A stretch of DNA of 64,000 bases from Flammeovirga sp. EKP202 (GTDB lineage Bacteria; Bacteroidota; Bacteroidia; Cytophagales; Flammeovirgaceae). Under the pieces are notes generated by a model. It saw only the letters and a list, made by a program, of their open reading frames with translations, did no database searches and had not been told where the DNA came from. The first letter of the stretch is position 1, and the number at the start of each line of letters is the position of its first letter. The position numbers were made by a program, and so were the translations under genes. Positions 26,847 through 38,100 of this stretch are shown piece by piece. The DNA is taken from positions 1 through 64,000 of the forward strand of contig NZ_JACVVP010000032.1 in the NCBI RefSeq assembly GCF_014534745.1, in the 5' to 3' direction.

Positions 26847-28550
26847 TTAGTATAAAGGATTTTGAGTTAAATTAGGGTTTGCACCTAACTCTGCGTTTGG
26901 AATTGGGTAGTAACGATATTTCTCTTCGATTACTTCTTTACCATATCCGTCAGTATTCTCATTGTAAGTACCACCTTTCCAAGGCCAGTTTAAACCTTGT
27001 GAGTATTTACCAAATCTGATAAGGTCTTGACGTCTATGTCCTTCCCAATATAATTCTCTCGCTCTTTCATCTAATAAGAATCCTTCTGGATCACTTGTAG
27101 CTTTTGCTGTATACTCTGCTCTTAAAGCTGAAGATACACCTGCTCTGTCCCAGATTTGCTCGATAAGACTCATATCAATTGAACCTGATTGTCTGTAACC
27201 AATTTCCGCTCTCATTAAGATCGCATCTGCATATCTGAAGAATGGGAAGTTAGTATCTACAAACGTTAAGTTTGGATCTTTACCAGGGCTACCAAAACGG
27301 TTAATGTTCTTGAATTTCACAACTGCAAAACCATCAGTAAAATCTGATAATTTAGGGTTTGTTTCATCTTTCTTACCGATTACGTTATCGTCCTCATCTT
27401 TAAGATTGTGACCACTGAAGAACATATCTGTAGGAACAGCACTACCAGTAGTAGTTGCACCTCTTGGGTCAGCCATTACTCCTGCTGTGTTCTTGAAGTA
27501 AGAGATTAAAGAAGAAGTAGATCTGTGTCCACCCCATCCTGAATCAACTCCATATTCAGTTGAAATCATATCACCACCTACGGCACCGTGTACTAAGAAA
27601 GTTGTACCACCCCAAGTTTGAGTAGATAAACCGTCAAATGACACTGCAAAGATGATTTCTCTTGATAAGTAGTTATCTGACAAGAAGTTGTTTGCATATG
27701 ATTGCTCCAATGAATAAATACCATTGATTGCGTCTAATGCTTGATTTGCTTTTGTCAAGTACTCGTCATAACCTGCTTCAGTATTTCTGTAGATCTTAGC
27801 GTTGATGTATAACTTCGTCAACATCATGTAAGCAGCACCTTTATCTACTTGGCCAATAAGACCTCTACCAGCATCTTTGAAGATTGCATTGTCAAGTGCT
27901 ACTAATTCAAGAAGTTCACTCTCAATGTAATCAAAAATTTCAGTTCCTTGGAAACCGCCTTCTGGAGCAGTTGGAGGAGTTGAACCTACTGGGCTATTTT
28001 CGTCAATCATTGGAATACCATTTCCGAAGAAATCCAATGCGTGCCAGTAGCTAAGTGCTCTTAGTAAACGAGCCTCTGCAATCATACCCTCTAAATCTGC
28101 TTTGTCTTCACCTTCATAAGTTGCTACGTCACGAATGAATTGGTTACAAAGTGCAATTTGATAGAAAACTCTATCGTACATGATTTTTACGATTGGGTTG
28201 TCTGCAGTCCAAGTGTTTTGGCTCATTTGAGGCTGACCTGGGTCACCCCATCCATTTAGTGCTTCATCAGTTGGTAACTCTTGAAGTTCCCAGTACTTTC
28301 TGATGTATTGTGAAGCACCTTCATCAAGTCCTTGTAAATCGGCATCACCAGATGGACCTCTTTGTCCTGAAAGTGATAAACCTCCATATAATTTAGCTAG
28401 ACCCAATTGATAATCGCTTACGCTTTGGTAAACTCTATCTCTTGTTGCTGAATCTGGATCTATAGGTACAGTATCTAGGTCATTTACACATGATGATAAC
28501 ATCACTGCCGCAACTAGTACTCCTTTATATAATAAGTTTTTAATTTTCAT
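26847..28550 (-). CDS. SusD-family glycan-binding outer-membrane lipoprotein
   Basis: 567 residues. Lipobox in VMLSSCVNDLDTVP, so lipid-anchored and probably surface-exposed. The mostly helical TPR-like body includes IAEARLLRALSYWHALDFFGN and the conserved C-terminal block ERARELYWEGHRRQDLIRF that marks RagB/SusD proteins; it ends in PNLTQNPLY as family members usually do. It forms the lid over the SusC transporter and presents oligosaccharide. Lies 17 bases downstream of susC and 27 upstream of the SusE-like gene. Closely resembles the SusD at 33523 in block order and motif wording, so the two are paralogues. Confidence 0.95.
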   Translation of the reverse strand: MKIKNLLYKGVLVAAVMLSSCVNDLDTVPIDPDSATRDRVYQSVSDYQLGLAKLYGGLSLSGQRGPSGDADLQGLDEGASQYIRKYWELQELPTDEALNGWGDPGQPQMSQNTWTADNPIVKIMYDRVFYQIALCNQFIRDVATYEGEDKADLEGMIAEARLLRALSYWHALDFFGNGIPMIDENSPVGSTPPTAPEGGFQGTEIFDYIESELLELVALDNAIFKDAGRGLIGQVDKGAAYMMLTKLYINAKIYRNTEAGYDEYLTKANQALDAINGIYSLEQSYANNFLSDNYLSREIIFAVSFDGLSTQTWGGTTFLVHGAVGGDMISTEYGVDSGWGGHRSTSSLISYFKNTAGVMADPRGATTTGSAVPTDMFFSGHNLKDEDDNVIGKKDETNPKLSDFTDGFAVVKFKNINRFGSPGKDPNLTFVDTNFPFFRYADAILMRAEIGYRQSGSIDMSLIEQIWDRAGVSSALRAEYTAKATSDPEGFLLDERARELYWEGHRRQDLIRFGKYSQGLNWPWKGGTYNENTDGYGKEVIEEKYRYYPIPNAELGANPNLTQNPLY

Positions 28551-28567
28551 TGTTTCGAAGGTTTATT

Positions 28568-31500
28568 TTAGAATCCAAGGTTTACTCCAAGTAAGAAAGT
28601 TCTAGGACGAGGATAGATGTTGTTATCAATACCTCCAGAAATTTCTGGATCTAAACCACTGTATTTCGTGATTACAAATGCGTTGTTTACAGTACCGTAA
28701 ACTCTTGCATTGATTTTACCACCTTTAATGTTGTTAAAGTTGTATCCTACCATGATGTTGTCTAATCTGAAGAATGAAGCATCTTCGATGTAGTAATCAG
28801 ATTGGAATTGGTAATCTTGGAAGTAAGTGTTAAGGATGTCTGTTGTAAGGTTTCTATTGAAACCAGAAACCGTCATGTTGTTCAAACTTTGGTTTGAGTT
28901 GACGTTATTGTAAACTTGGTGTCCACCTGCATAACGACCACTGAAGCTAAAGTCCCAGTTTTTATAAGTGATTCTTGAGTTAATACCGATGTAGTAATCA
29001 GGGTTTGGATCACCTGCGATATACTTATCGTTAGCATCGATGTTACCGTCACCATTTCTATCTACATAAGCACCTTCGATTGGTCTTCCAGTCTCATCAT
29101 AAATTTGTTGGTAAGTATAGAAAGCATTAGGTCTTTCGCCAACTTGGTGAATTTGGATTGTTTGACCAGTACCACCAGTGATATCACCTACATCTACACC
29201 TTTGTAGTTTGGATCTTCAACTGCTGTTAACTTCGTAATCTTAGTATCATTAGTAGTGAAGTTGAAACCTAGATCCCAGAAGAAATCACGTTTTTGAATC
29301 ACTTTGTAGTTTAATGTTAATTCAAGACCTTGGTTCTCTAAGCTACCTACGTTTGTAAGTAATCTGTTTGTTAAGTTAGAACCTGCAGCTACTGGAATTG
29401 TGTTTAATAGATCGTTAGTAATTCTCTTATAAACATCAATTGTACCTGTTAAACGATCATCCATGAAACCGAAGTCTACACCAGCATTGTAAGTAGTAGT
29501 TTCCTCCCACTTCAAGTTTTGGTCATAACCTTGAGGTCTGATTGTGTAGTAAGAAATCGGGCCAATGTTTGGATCGTAGTATACGTGTTGTGCTTTTTCG
29601 TCACCGTAAGTGTATACAGGAAGGTAAGGATAATCTAATGGGTTATCAGATGAACCTAAGTTTTGCTGACCTGTGATACCCCAACCTAAACGAAGTTTTA
29701 AGTTAGAAACTTTGCTAGAGTTAGCCATGAAGTTTTCTTTGTTGATTTGCCAAGCTAATGCTGCAGCTGGGAAAAGACCCCATCTTGAATCAGGTGCAAA
29801 TCTTGAAGTACCGTCATTTCTAACTGTTACAGTTGCAATATATTTGTCTTTGAAAGTATAGTTTAAACGACCAAAGAAAGATACTAAGTAATTTTCAGTT
29901 AAAACGTCACTGTAAGTAGCGTTTGGATAAACCTCTGGAGAATCACCTCTTGCGTTAGTTGCCCAATCGTATTTAGCACTCCAGAAATGTTGCCATGAAT
30001 AACCTGCCATTACATCTAATTTTGAATCGATGCCTGCTAAGTCTTTCACATATTGTAAGTAGAAATCAATTAATTCGTTCTTTTTCTCTTGCTCAAAAGT
30101 ACTTGATCTACCACCTGCTTCAGGATCATTTACGTTGTATTCCCATGCAGCAGTAGTAGGAACATTTACTCCACCACTCGCTTTAGAGTAATCATAACCA
30201 ACGTTTAAGTTCGCTTTTAATTCCGGTAAGAAGTGGAATTTGTAATCTAATTGTGCATTACCAATAAAACGGTTAATGTTTGATCTATCATCTTTTTGAT
30301 CAAGTAATGCAAGCGGGTTACTTGGTGCAATAGAGATTGGGTTACCAGCTCCATCAACCCAAGTGAAATAACCACCAAACTTTTGGTAAGTATCATCATT
30401 TGATCTTGTAACTTGAGTAGGGTCCATGCTTAATGAAGAACCAATTGCTCCTACGTCTGCAAAACGGTTTTTAACGTTCATGTATTTTGCAGAAACATTT
30501 ACTGATAAGTGATCATCGAAGAACTTCGGCGTTAAGTTTAACGCTACAGTAGTTCTTTCCATATTTGATGTCTTTAAGATACCATTTGAGTTATTGTAAC
30601 CTACTGAAGCTCTGTAAGGAAGAAAATCTGCAACAGCACCAGAAACAGCCATATTGTGCTCCGTAGAAACTGCAGTTCTCATTAACTCATCTTGCCAGTT
30701 TGTATTTTGATCACCAGCGATTGATAAACCGTTAGTGTTACCAGTTTCTTGCATTAAGTTTCTAAATTGAGTAGCATCTAAAGCCTCAATTCTTCCTGTT
30801 TCAGTACCAAAAGATACATTACCTGAGTAATCAAATTTAACGCCGCCTTGACTACCTTTTTTAGTAGTAATAAGGATTACACCGTTGGATGCTCTTGAAC
30901 CGTAGATTGCAGTTGCAGATGCATCTTTTAATACTGTAAATGTCTCAATATCATTTGGGTTTACAGTGTTAAGCGGGTTTCTCATACCTGAGATATCGTT
31001 GTTATCGATTGGCACACCATCGATTACGATTAGTGGATCATTTGATGCTGAAAGAGATGAACCACCTCTAATTCTAATTGTTGCTTTCGCACCAGGAGCA
31101 CCACCACCAGCAGTAATGTTTACACCTGCTACTTTACCTGTTAATAGGTCTTGAGGTGAGTTGATTGCACCTTGGTTAAAGTCAGAAGCAGAAATAGCTT
31201 GAACTGAACCAGTTGCGTCTTCTTTTTTCACGCTACCGTAACCAATTACCACTACTTCTTCTAATTGTTCTGCATCAACTTCCATTGATACATCAATCAC
31301 TGCTTGTGCACCAATAACGATATCTTTAGTTAAATAACCGATATAACTAAACGATAGCGTTTCATCAGTTGCAGAAACATTTAGGACATATTGTCCGTCG
31401 AAATTAGTTGTTGTTCCTTGGGTAGTACCTTTAATAATAACAGCTACACCAGGCAAAGGAGTTCCATTTTCATCTACTACAGTACCTTTGATAGATTTTT

Positions 31501-31594
31501 CTTGTGCGTAAGTCAGATTACTCCCTAGAATAAAGAGCATACACAAGAGTGTACAAACAAAATGCTTGCTTGCAAAACGTAATTTTACATTCAT
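28568..31594 (-). CDS. SusC-family TonB-dependent outer-membrane transporter
   Basis: 1008 residues. Signal peptide, then a carboxypeptidase-regulatory-like domain at about 33-110 (KSIKGTVVDENGTPLPGVAV, TNFDGQYVLNV), TonB box region (EEVVVIGYGS), plug domain (VIDGVPIDN; DASATAIYGSRASNGVILITTKKG) and a C-terminal barrel ending LLGVNLGF. Imports oligosaccharide across the outer membrane with energy from TonB-ExbBD; an exb cluster lies at 61.4-63.7 kb. It is the first gene of operon 1, with a leader of about 180 bases. The signal peptide and first 110 residues are nearly the same as in the SusC at 35160, which points to a recent duplication or gene conversion. Confidence 0.95.
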   Translation of the reverse strand: MNVKLRFASKHFVCTLLCMLFILGSNLTYAQEKSIKGTVVDENGTPLPGVAVIIKGTTQGTTTNFDGQYVLNVSATDETLSFSYIGYLTKDIVIGAQAVIDVSMEVDAEQLEEVVVIGYGSVKKEDATGSVQAISASDFNQGAINSPQDLLTGKVAGVNITAGGGAPGAKATIRIRGGSSLSASNDPLIVIDGVPIDNNDISGMRNPLNTVNPNDIETFTVLKDASATAIYGSRASNGVILITTKKGSQGGVKFDYSGNVSFGTETGRIEALDATQFRNLMQETGNTNGLSIAGDQNTNWQDELMRTAVSTEHNMAVSGAVADFLPYRASVGYNNSNGILKTSNMERTTVALNLTPKFFDDHLSVNVSAKYMNVKNRFADVGAIGSSLSMDPTQVTRSNDDTYQKFGGYFTWVDGAGNPISIAPSNPLALLDQKDDRSNINRFIGNAQLDYKFHFLPELKANLNVGYDYSKASGGVNVPTTAAWEYNVNDPEAGGRSSTFEQEKKNELIDFYLQYVKDLAGIDSKLDVMAGYSWQHFWSAKYDWATNARGDSPEVYPNATYSDVLTENYLVSFFGRLNYTFKDKYIATVTVRNDGTSRFAPDSRWGLFPAAALAWQINKENFMANSSKVSNLKLRLGWGITGQQNLGSSDNPLDYPYLPVYTYGDEKAQHVYYDPNIGPISYYTIRPQGYDQNLKWEETTTYNAGVDFGFMDDRLTGTIDVYKRITNDLLNTIPVAAGSNLTNRLLTNVGSLENQGLELTLNYKVIQKRDFFWDLGFNFTTNDTKITKLTAVEDPNYKGVDVGDITGGTGQTIQIHQVGERPNAFYTYQQIYDETGRPIEGAYVDRNGDGNIDANDKYIAGDPNPDYYIGINSRITYKNWDFSFSGRYAGGHQVYNNVNSNQSLNNMTVSGFNRNLTTDILNTYFQDYQFQSDYYIEDASFFRLDNIMVGYNFNNIKGGKINARVYGTVNNAFVITKYSGLDPEISGGIDNNIYPRPRTFLLGVNLGF

Positions 31595-31772
31595 AACTAA
31601 AAAGTTAAATTAGATTACTTTTTTATCATTAAAAAAAATGCGTATGACGAGCAGGGGTCGAAATTGAAGAATTCAACCGAGCTCAAAAAAATCAGGTCAG
31701 ACTTGTTATGTTTATAGTAATAAGCTAAACAATTTTCATTTTCATTTTTTCATTTTCATATACTTTTAATTT

Positions 31773-31794
31773 ACAAGTGCAATATAAACACTTT
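31773..31794 (-). promoter_or_regulatory. conserved 22-bp promoter-proximal element of susCDE operon 1
   Basis: Identical at 21 of 22 positions to 38516-38537 upstream of the second susC. On the minus strand it reads AAAGTGTTTATATTGCACTT plus GT. It contains an inverted pair AAGTG/CACTT and a TATATTGC that could serve as a -7 box (consensus TAnnTTTG). It lies about 180 bases before the susC start. Confidence 0.6.
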
Positions 31795-31919
31795 ACGTAT
31801 TAAAGTTTAATTAATTTTTTATAAAAAAAACTTAAAATTTAACACCAAAAAAACCAAAAAAAGACCTAAATATTGATATTTAAAGTAAATTACCTTGTTA
31901 TTTGTTAAAATATGTGAAG

Positions 31920-31931
31920 CAAACGGTTTCT
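31920..31931. promoter_or_regulatory. operator-like site A, operon 1
   Basis: CAAACGGTTTCT, identical to 38664-38675 in front of the second susC. The CGG centre lies 151 bases upstream of the 22-bp element (152 in the paralogous locus). The AAACNGTTT symmetry resembles LacI-family operators. Confidence 0.55.
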
Positions 31932-32045
31932 GAAATTGTTAAATTTAAGTTAAAATTGATGTTATTTTTTAACATTTAAATAGATTTTATCTAATAAAAA
32001 CTAATTTTTAACAGTCTTTTTTTAGCTACTAAATCAACATGATTT

Positions 32046-32061
32046 ACCGAAATCGGTTGCT
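32046..32061. promoter_or_regulatory. operator-like site B, operon 1
   Basis: ACCGAAATCGGTTGCT; contains the palindrome ACCGA-AA-TCGGT and shares AAAYCGGTTGCT with 38794-38805. Its CGG lies exactly 130 bases beyond that of site A, as in the other locus. The rest of the 800-base gap 31595-32397 shows only AT-rich DNA, a GGGAT/ATCCC hairpin and an ATTTTCATT/AATGAAAAT stem at 32211-32233. Confidence 0.5.
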
Positions 32062-32344
32062 GAAACACTTATTATTAAAAATCATTCGAAGAGTAGCATG
32101 AAAAGATGAAGTTGAATGATAAAACCGAATACTGTTCACTCAAAAAGTCTTCTTCGGGTAGTAATCGTAAATAAAAAAAGGGATCAATATGAATATTTCA
32201 CTTTAATCCCATTTTCATTGAAGAAATGAAAATCTCAAATCAGACAATAGGTAGCAAAACAGATGTACTAACCTATAAATAAGAAAGTTGCGATCTTTAG
32301 ACTTCGAAAGAGGAGAATAATTTAATAAGGTCATATTTGAAACA

Positions 32345-32378
32345 AAAAAGCACATACTACTTCTAGTATGTGCTTTTT
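32345..32378 (-). terminator. terminator of susCDE operon 2
   Basis: A 15-bp perfect stem (32345-32359 with 32364-32378) closed by a CTTC loop, T-run on the minus strand, 20 bases past the stop at 32398. Confidence 0.9.
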
Positions 32379-32397
32379 GGCTGCTGAATACTTCAAC

Positions 32398-33477
32398 TTA
32401 CTGTTTTTCCATTGTGTAAGTATAAGTTCCTTTTTCAGTGTTCAACAATAAAGTAATTTTATATCTACCTGCTGAAACTGGAATATCTGGAGCGTTGCTG
32501 TCTGAAAGTTCACCATCCTTGTCACCTGCACCTAAGTTAATATCCCAAGTGTGGTTTGCTCTAAACTTCATATGACCATCTTTAAGATCTACGATGATTG
32601 ACCATGATGCTGTCGCTGGATCAAGCGTCATCTTTGTTTCATCATCCCATCCTAAAGGTGTAGCATCACCGATAATACCCCACTCGATTGGAACTAGTTC
32701 ATAAGTGAGTTCATCAATATTTACTTTCACATCATATAAGTTAGGGTCACCTACAGGAATATCTCCGCCTGTATCTGATAAAGTACCTTCTTCATCACCA
32801 AGACCATAGTTAGTGGCACCCCATCCTTTTTCAGTAGAAATCTTAAAGTTACCTCCGATAACTTGTCCTTCTTCTTCAGCTGACATCCATAATCTATTAT
32901 TATAGTTACCTTGATTTTCTTCATCATGGCTGATTACGTCGGCATCGTTGTGTCCCCATCCATTGAAATTACCCGCTAACCAAAGCGTTGGTTGGTACCC
33001 TAAATAAGGAAACAGATCAAAAGAAGTGAAAGATGATGATAATTTAGGACTATCTTCTCCTCCTTCACCAATATAAGATTCAACTCTTAAAGAAACTCTT
33101 ACTTCCTCTACTTTAGCGGGGTCAGTAACACCCGTAATTAAGTTGATAGTTTTGCTCACTTCTTTTTCTAATAAGGTGCTTGATGTTGAACTAGCTGTCG
33201 CAACAGTTAGAATCTCCTCATTTTCAAAACCTTCAACAGAAGCAATCAAGTTGTACTTGTACTCTGTATTTTTACCATAGTCCGCACTCGACCACTCAAG
33301 CGTTGTAAATTCTTCATTCTGCGTCTCTGCAGTAAATTCATACAATTTGTCTTCAGGAGCATTTGTGATTTCGGGTCCTACCCAAGTGTCATCTTCTCCA
33401 ATTTGAGTAAGATCTTTATCATTGTTACAAGAGAACAAACTTGCTGTTAGAACTGCTAATGCTAAAATTCTTTTCAT
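32398..33477 (-). CDS. SusE-like starch-binding surface lipoprotein
   Basis: 359 residues. Lipobox LTASLFSC with Cys17 followed by NNDKD, so a surface lipoprotein is likely. One SusE-type Ig-like domain (about 38-155), then two binding modules: the first with WLAGNFNGWGHN, the second starting WGIIGDATPLGWDDETKMTLD. Wording of the second module closely follows that of the last module of the 804-residue paralogue. This is the standard SusE layout and the reference against which the duplicated version can be seen. Third gene of operon 2, 45 bases after SusD, directly before the operon terminator. Confidence 0.88.
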   Translation of the reverse strand: MKRILALAVLTASLFSCNNDKDLTQIGEDDTWVGPEITNAPEDKLYEFTAETQNEEFTTLEWSSADYGKNTEYKYNLIASVEGFENEEILTVATASSTSSTLLEKEVSKTINLITGVTDPAKVEEVRVSLRVESYIGEGGEDSPKLSSSFTSFDLFPYLGYQPTLWLAGNFNGWGHNDADVISHDEENQGNYNNRLWMSAEEEGQVIGGNFKISTEKGWGATNYGLGDEEGTLSDTGGDIPVGDPNLYDVKVNIDELTYELVPIEWGIIGDATPLGWDDETKMTLDPATASWSIIVDLKDGHMKFRANHTWDINLGAGDKDGELSDSNAPDIPVSAGRYKITLLLNTEKGTYTYTMEKQ

Positions 33478-33522
33478 AACTATATATTTTTAAGGAACAT
33501 TATTTTTTATAATGTATACCTA

Positions 33523-35136
33523 TTAATAACCAGGGTTTTGATTCAGATTAGGGTTGGCACCTGTTTCCGATGATGGAATAGGATACAATTCATATTTAAC
33601 ATCAACATTATTGATACCGTTTGGCGTTGAAGTGTTTGTTCCTTTATAAGGCCAAGCAGTAACATGTTCACTACTTGTAAATGAATTGAATCTTCTTAGG
33701 TCCTGACGTCTGTGGCCTTCCCAGTATAACTCTCTTGCTCTTTCTGCAAGAATATTTGTTAAGTTCATTGCTGGAATTTGTCCTTGACGGTTAGCTCTAG
33801 CCCAAAGTCTTGTAAATACTCCTTGATCATGAGTACCATACTTTCTTACTTTAATCTCTGCTTGCATCAACATTGCATCTGCTACTCTAAAAACAGGGTA
33901 GTTTACTTCGGCAAAAGATGCATCCCCTTTATTTTCATTTGAATCAACATTTCTGAACTTCATTACTGGAACACCTTCACTGAATTCATAGAAGTTTGAA
34001 ATTTCAGGAGTATGGCTGTTATCATAGAAAAGTAAGTTTCTATCATCTGAAACATTCTCAAAATATTTACCTAATGAAGTCATCGAGCGGTTACCTCCCC
34101 ATCCTGGAAGTCCCATGTGATCTCTGTCCATTCCTCCACCTGTAGCTGCATTGATAAGGTAGGTCATACCACCCCAAGTACGTGTTTGGTTACCAAAATA
34201 GTTGATAGAGAAAATCACTTCATTACCTTCCTCATAGTTATCCATTAAGAACAACGATTGGTATGCACTTACTTTGTTTTTAGAGTCCAAAGACAAAGCA
34301 TATCTATTTAACACTTGCTCAACATACGTTTCAGCTTTATCTAAATAGTCACTTGGTAAGACACTAGCATTTAAATAAACAGGAGCGTTTAAGTACAATT
34401 TTGTCAGTACCATGTAGGCTACACCGATGTTCGCTTGACCAAACAAACTTTCATTTGTTTCCACAAGGTGTTGCTCATTGTCAGTATCAATAATAGCTTC
34501 TAATTCAGAACTAATATAATTGAATAGCTCATCTCCATCATGGCGTTGTCCCCATGGCATTGGTAATTCAGCACCTACAGCATTCTCTTCAGTAACCATT
34601 GGTACACCATTACCATATAAATCAAGTGCATGCCAGTAAGAATACGCTCTTAAGAAACGTGCCTCTGCAATTTGGCTTGATAAATCAAAGTCTGATGCAT
34701 TACAATCTCTGATAAATTGGTTAGCTAGTGAAATTTGATAAATCACTCTGTAGTAAAGTGCTTCATTCAAAGTATTTGTAGGAGACCAAGTCATTGTAGA
34801 CATATCTGGCTGACCTGGGTCACCCCAACAGTTGATCGCTTCATCTGTTGGCAACTCTTGAGCTTCCCAATATCTACGTAGATATTGAGAGGCTCCTTCG
34901 TCTATACCACCAAGATCACCGTTGCCATCAGGACCTTGCTGACCTGTAACAGCATAACCTGCGTATAACTTAGCAAGACCTTGGTTATAATCTTCAATAG
35001 TTTGATACACCTTATCTTTAGTATCCACATTTGGATCTACAGGCACTGTATCTAATTGGTGCAAGCATGATGTAAAAGCAGTTGTTGCTACAATCAATGC
35101 TGGTGCAATATATTTTTTTAATGAATTTAAGTTCAT
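33523..35136 (-). CDS. SusD-family glycan-binding outer-membrane lipoprotein
   Basis: 537 residues. Lipobox in TTAFTSCLHQLDTVP. Core helices include IAEARFLRAYSYWHALDLYGN; the conserved C-terminal block is AERARELYWEGHRRQDLRRF and the end is PNLNQNPGY. Paired with the SusC 23 bases upstream. The same sequence of blocks (EGASQYLRRYWEAQELPTDE, GDPGQPDMS) appears in the operon 1 SusD, so both probably recognise related alpha-glucans; divergence elsewhere leaves room for a different chain length or branching preference. Confidence 0.95.
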   Translation of the reverse strand: MNLNSLKKYIAPALIVATTAFTSCLHQLDTVPVDPNVDTKDKVYQTIEDYNQGLAKLYAGYAVTGQQGPDGNGDLGGIDEGASQYLRRYWEAQELPTDEAINCWGDPGQPDMSTMTWSPTNTLNEALYYRVIYQISLANQFIRDCNASDFDLSSQIAEARFLRAYSYWHALDLYGNGVPMVTEENAVGAELPMPWGQRHDGDELFNYISSELEAIIDTDNEQHLVETNESLFGQANIGVAYMVLTKLYLNAPVYLNASVLPSDYLDKAETYVEQVLNRYALSLDSKNKVSAYQSLFLMDNYEEGNEVIFSINYFGNQTRTWGGMTYLINAATGGGMDRDHMGLPGWGGNRSMTSLGKYFENVSDDRNLLFYDNSHTPEISNFYEFSEGVPVMKFRNVDSNENKGDASFAEVNYPVFRVADAMLMQAEIKVRKYGTHDQGVFTRLWARANRQGQIPAMNLTNILAERARELYWEGHRRQDLRRFNSFTSSEHVTAWPYKGTNTSTPNGINNVDVKYELYPIPSSETGANPNLNQNPGY

Positions 35137-35159
35137 CTTAGTATCTAATTAATTGGTTA

Positions 35160-38100
35160 TTAAAAGTTCACGTTGAAACCGACCATATATGTAGTTGGTC
35201 TAGGATACATATTGTTATCAATACCTCCTTGGATTTCTGGATCAACACCTTTATAACTAGAGAATACAAATGGGTTATTCACTGTACCAAATACTCTCAC
35301 ACTTGAGTTACTACCCCATAAGTTATTGAAGTTATAACCGACCATGATATTGTCAATTCTTAAGAAGTTCGCATCTTGGATGTAGTAATCCGAGTGCAAC
35401 TGTCTTGTTTGGAACCCAGTGTTGTAAATATCAGTAGTTACGTTGTTTGTATTGCTGTTGGCTGATACATATAATTGATCATAAGCAGAGTTATTAGAGT
35501 CAACATTGTTGTATACTTGTGCTCCAAATTGAGCACGACCTGCCATACTGAACTCCCAGTTTTTATACATTAAACGAGTTGTGAAACCGAAGTATAAATT
35601 AGCCATAGGATCACCAGCGATATACTTGTCTTTTTCATCGATAACACCATCTCCGTTTCTATCTACATAAGCTCCTTCAATTGGCTTTCCATTTGCATCA
35701 TAAATTTGCTCATAAACTAAGAATGAATATGGAGTATGACCTACCCTATGAATTTGTATCGTTTCACCAGTACCACCAGAAATACCACCTACTTTCACAC
35801 CTTCATAATTAGGATCATCTACAGTCGTTAATTTCGTGATCTTAGAATCGTTCCAAGTCATGTTCACACCAAAATCCCAGTGAAAATCTTGCTTTTGGAT
35901 CACCTTGTAATTTAATGACACTTCAAAACCAGTGTTCTCCATTGAACCTACGTTTGTCAACAACATGTTTGTTAAGTTCGAACCACCCGGTACAGGAATC
36001 ATGTTGATTAGATCGTTTGTGATTCTGTGATAAGCTTCAGCAGAACCTGTTAATCTGTCATTGAAGAAACCGAAGTCTAAACCAATATTGTAAGTAGTTG
36101 TTTCTTCCCACTTGATATTTTCATCATAACCTTCTGGACGAACAGTATTGATGTACTCCCATCTTCCTGTATAAGGATTGTAGAAACCATACATAGAGTT
36201 GTTGTCACCTACAGTATAAGTAGGCATATAAGGGTAGTTATCATCAGTAATGTTTTGTTGACCTGTAACACCTACACCCGTTCTTAATTTCAAACTAGAA
36301 ACAAAGTCTACAGATTGCATCCAAGGCTCTTCCTTGATCTTCCAAGCTAATGCTAATGAAGGGAAAGTACCCCATCTATTATTAGGAGAGAAACGAGATG
36401 TACCATCTTGACGAACCGTAACTGTAGCCATATACTTGTTATTAAAAGTATAGTTTGCTCTACCAAAGAACGATACTAAGTAATATTCAGTAGCATATAA
36501 TCTTTCTGGGTTGTCAACGTTACCATAAACGTTATTTTCATAGTTACTACCTTCCTCGTAGAAGTGTTGCCATGAATAACCACCCATTACATCGAATCTA
36601 TGTTTACCTAATTCTTTGTTGTACTGTGCATAAACATCTAATAACTCATTTCTTTTTACTTGAGAGAAGTTCGAAACAAAACCACCAATATCATCAGTAC
36701 CTGATGGACCATTATTTTCGTTCCATGATGTTTCTATGCCTTCATATACACCACCTTTAGAGCTAGAGTAATCATAACCTGCATTTACTTTTAAAGTAAG
36801 GTCCTCAAAACCATGAATTTTGTAATCAATTTGAGCATTACCAATACTTCTATTTACAGTTGAAGTATTTGAATTTTGATTGATCATTGCCATTGGGTTA
36901 GAAGGAGCATTCACTGATCTTCCAGATAAAGGATCATTAGGATCAGTTACCCATGTATGGTATCCGCCATATTGAGGGTATCTATCATCATAAACCGGCT
37001 GTGTAGGATCATAAGCCACTGCACTACCAATAGCACCAGTATTACCAAAATTGTTATTGACAAACATACCTTTCACTGATGCATTTACCTTTAAGTGATC
37101 ATCCAAAAATGTTGGAGACAAGTTTAAGTTTAGCGTGGTACGATCCATCGAAGATCCTTCTAAAGTACCATTATCTAATGTATAACCTACTGAGGCACGG
37201 TAAGGTAAAAATCCTTTTACATTACCAGAAACACCTACGTTATGGTCAGTAGAAACTGATGTTTTAAATACTTCATCTTGCCAATCTGTGTTTGCATCTC
37301 CTAGTAAGTGTTCCCCTGGTCTACCTGACATAATATTTCTGTATTGATCAGCAGATAAAACATCTACTTGATTGTTTAGCGTGTTGACAGAAACTGAACC
37401 ATTATAGTTCACATTGATAGAAGAATCATTAGAAGAACCTTTTTTGGTTGTAATGATAATTACACCGTTTGATGCTCTTGAACCGTAAATTGCCGTCGCT
37501 GATGCATCCTTTAATACCGTCATTGACTCAATATCAGCAGGGTTGATGGCGTTTAATGGGTTTCTCATACCAGAAATACCCTTAGAATCAACAGGTACAC
37601 CATCGATCACAATCAATGGATCATTTGATGCAGAAAGCGATGATCCTCCACGAATACGGATTGTTGATCCAGAACCAGGAGCACCGCCACCAGTAGTAAT
37701 CTGAACACCAGCAACTTTACCTTGTAATAAACCTTGAGGTGAATTAATTGCACCTTTGTTGAATCCGTCAGCATTAATAGCCTCTACTGAACCTGTAGCA
37801 TCTTTCTTAGTAGTACTACCATAACCGATAACTACTACTTCTTCTAATTGTTCAGCATCTACTTCCATAGGGACATCAATTACAAACTCAGAACCCAATG
37901 AAATATCTTTTGTTAAGTATCCGATATAACTAAAAGATAAAACCTTATCCGCCGCCCCTACACTCAATGTGTATTGACCATCGAAATTTGTTGTTGTTCC
38001 TAGTGTTGTCCCTTTTATTACAACAGCAACACCTGGAAGTGGTGCACCGTTTTCATCTACAACAGTACCTTTGATTGATTTTTCTTGTGCAAATACTAAG

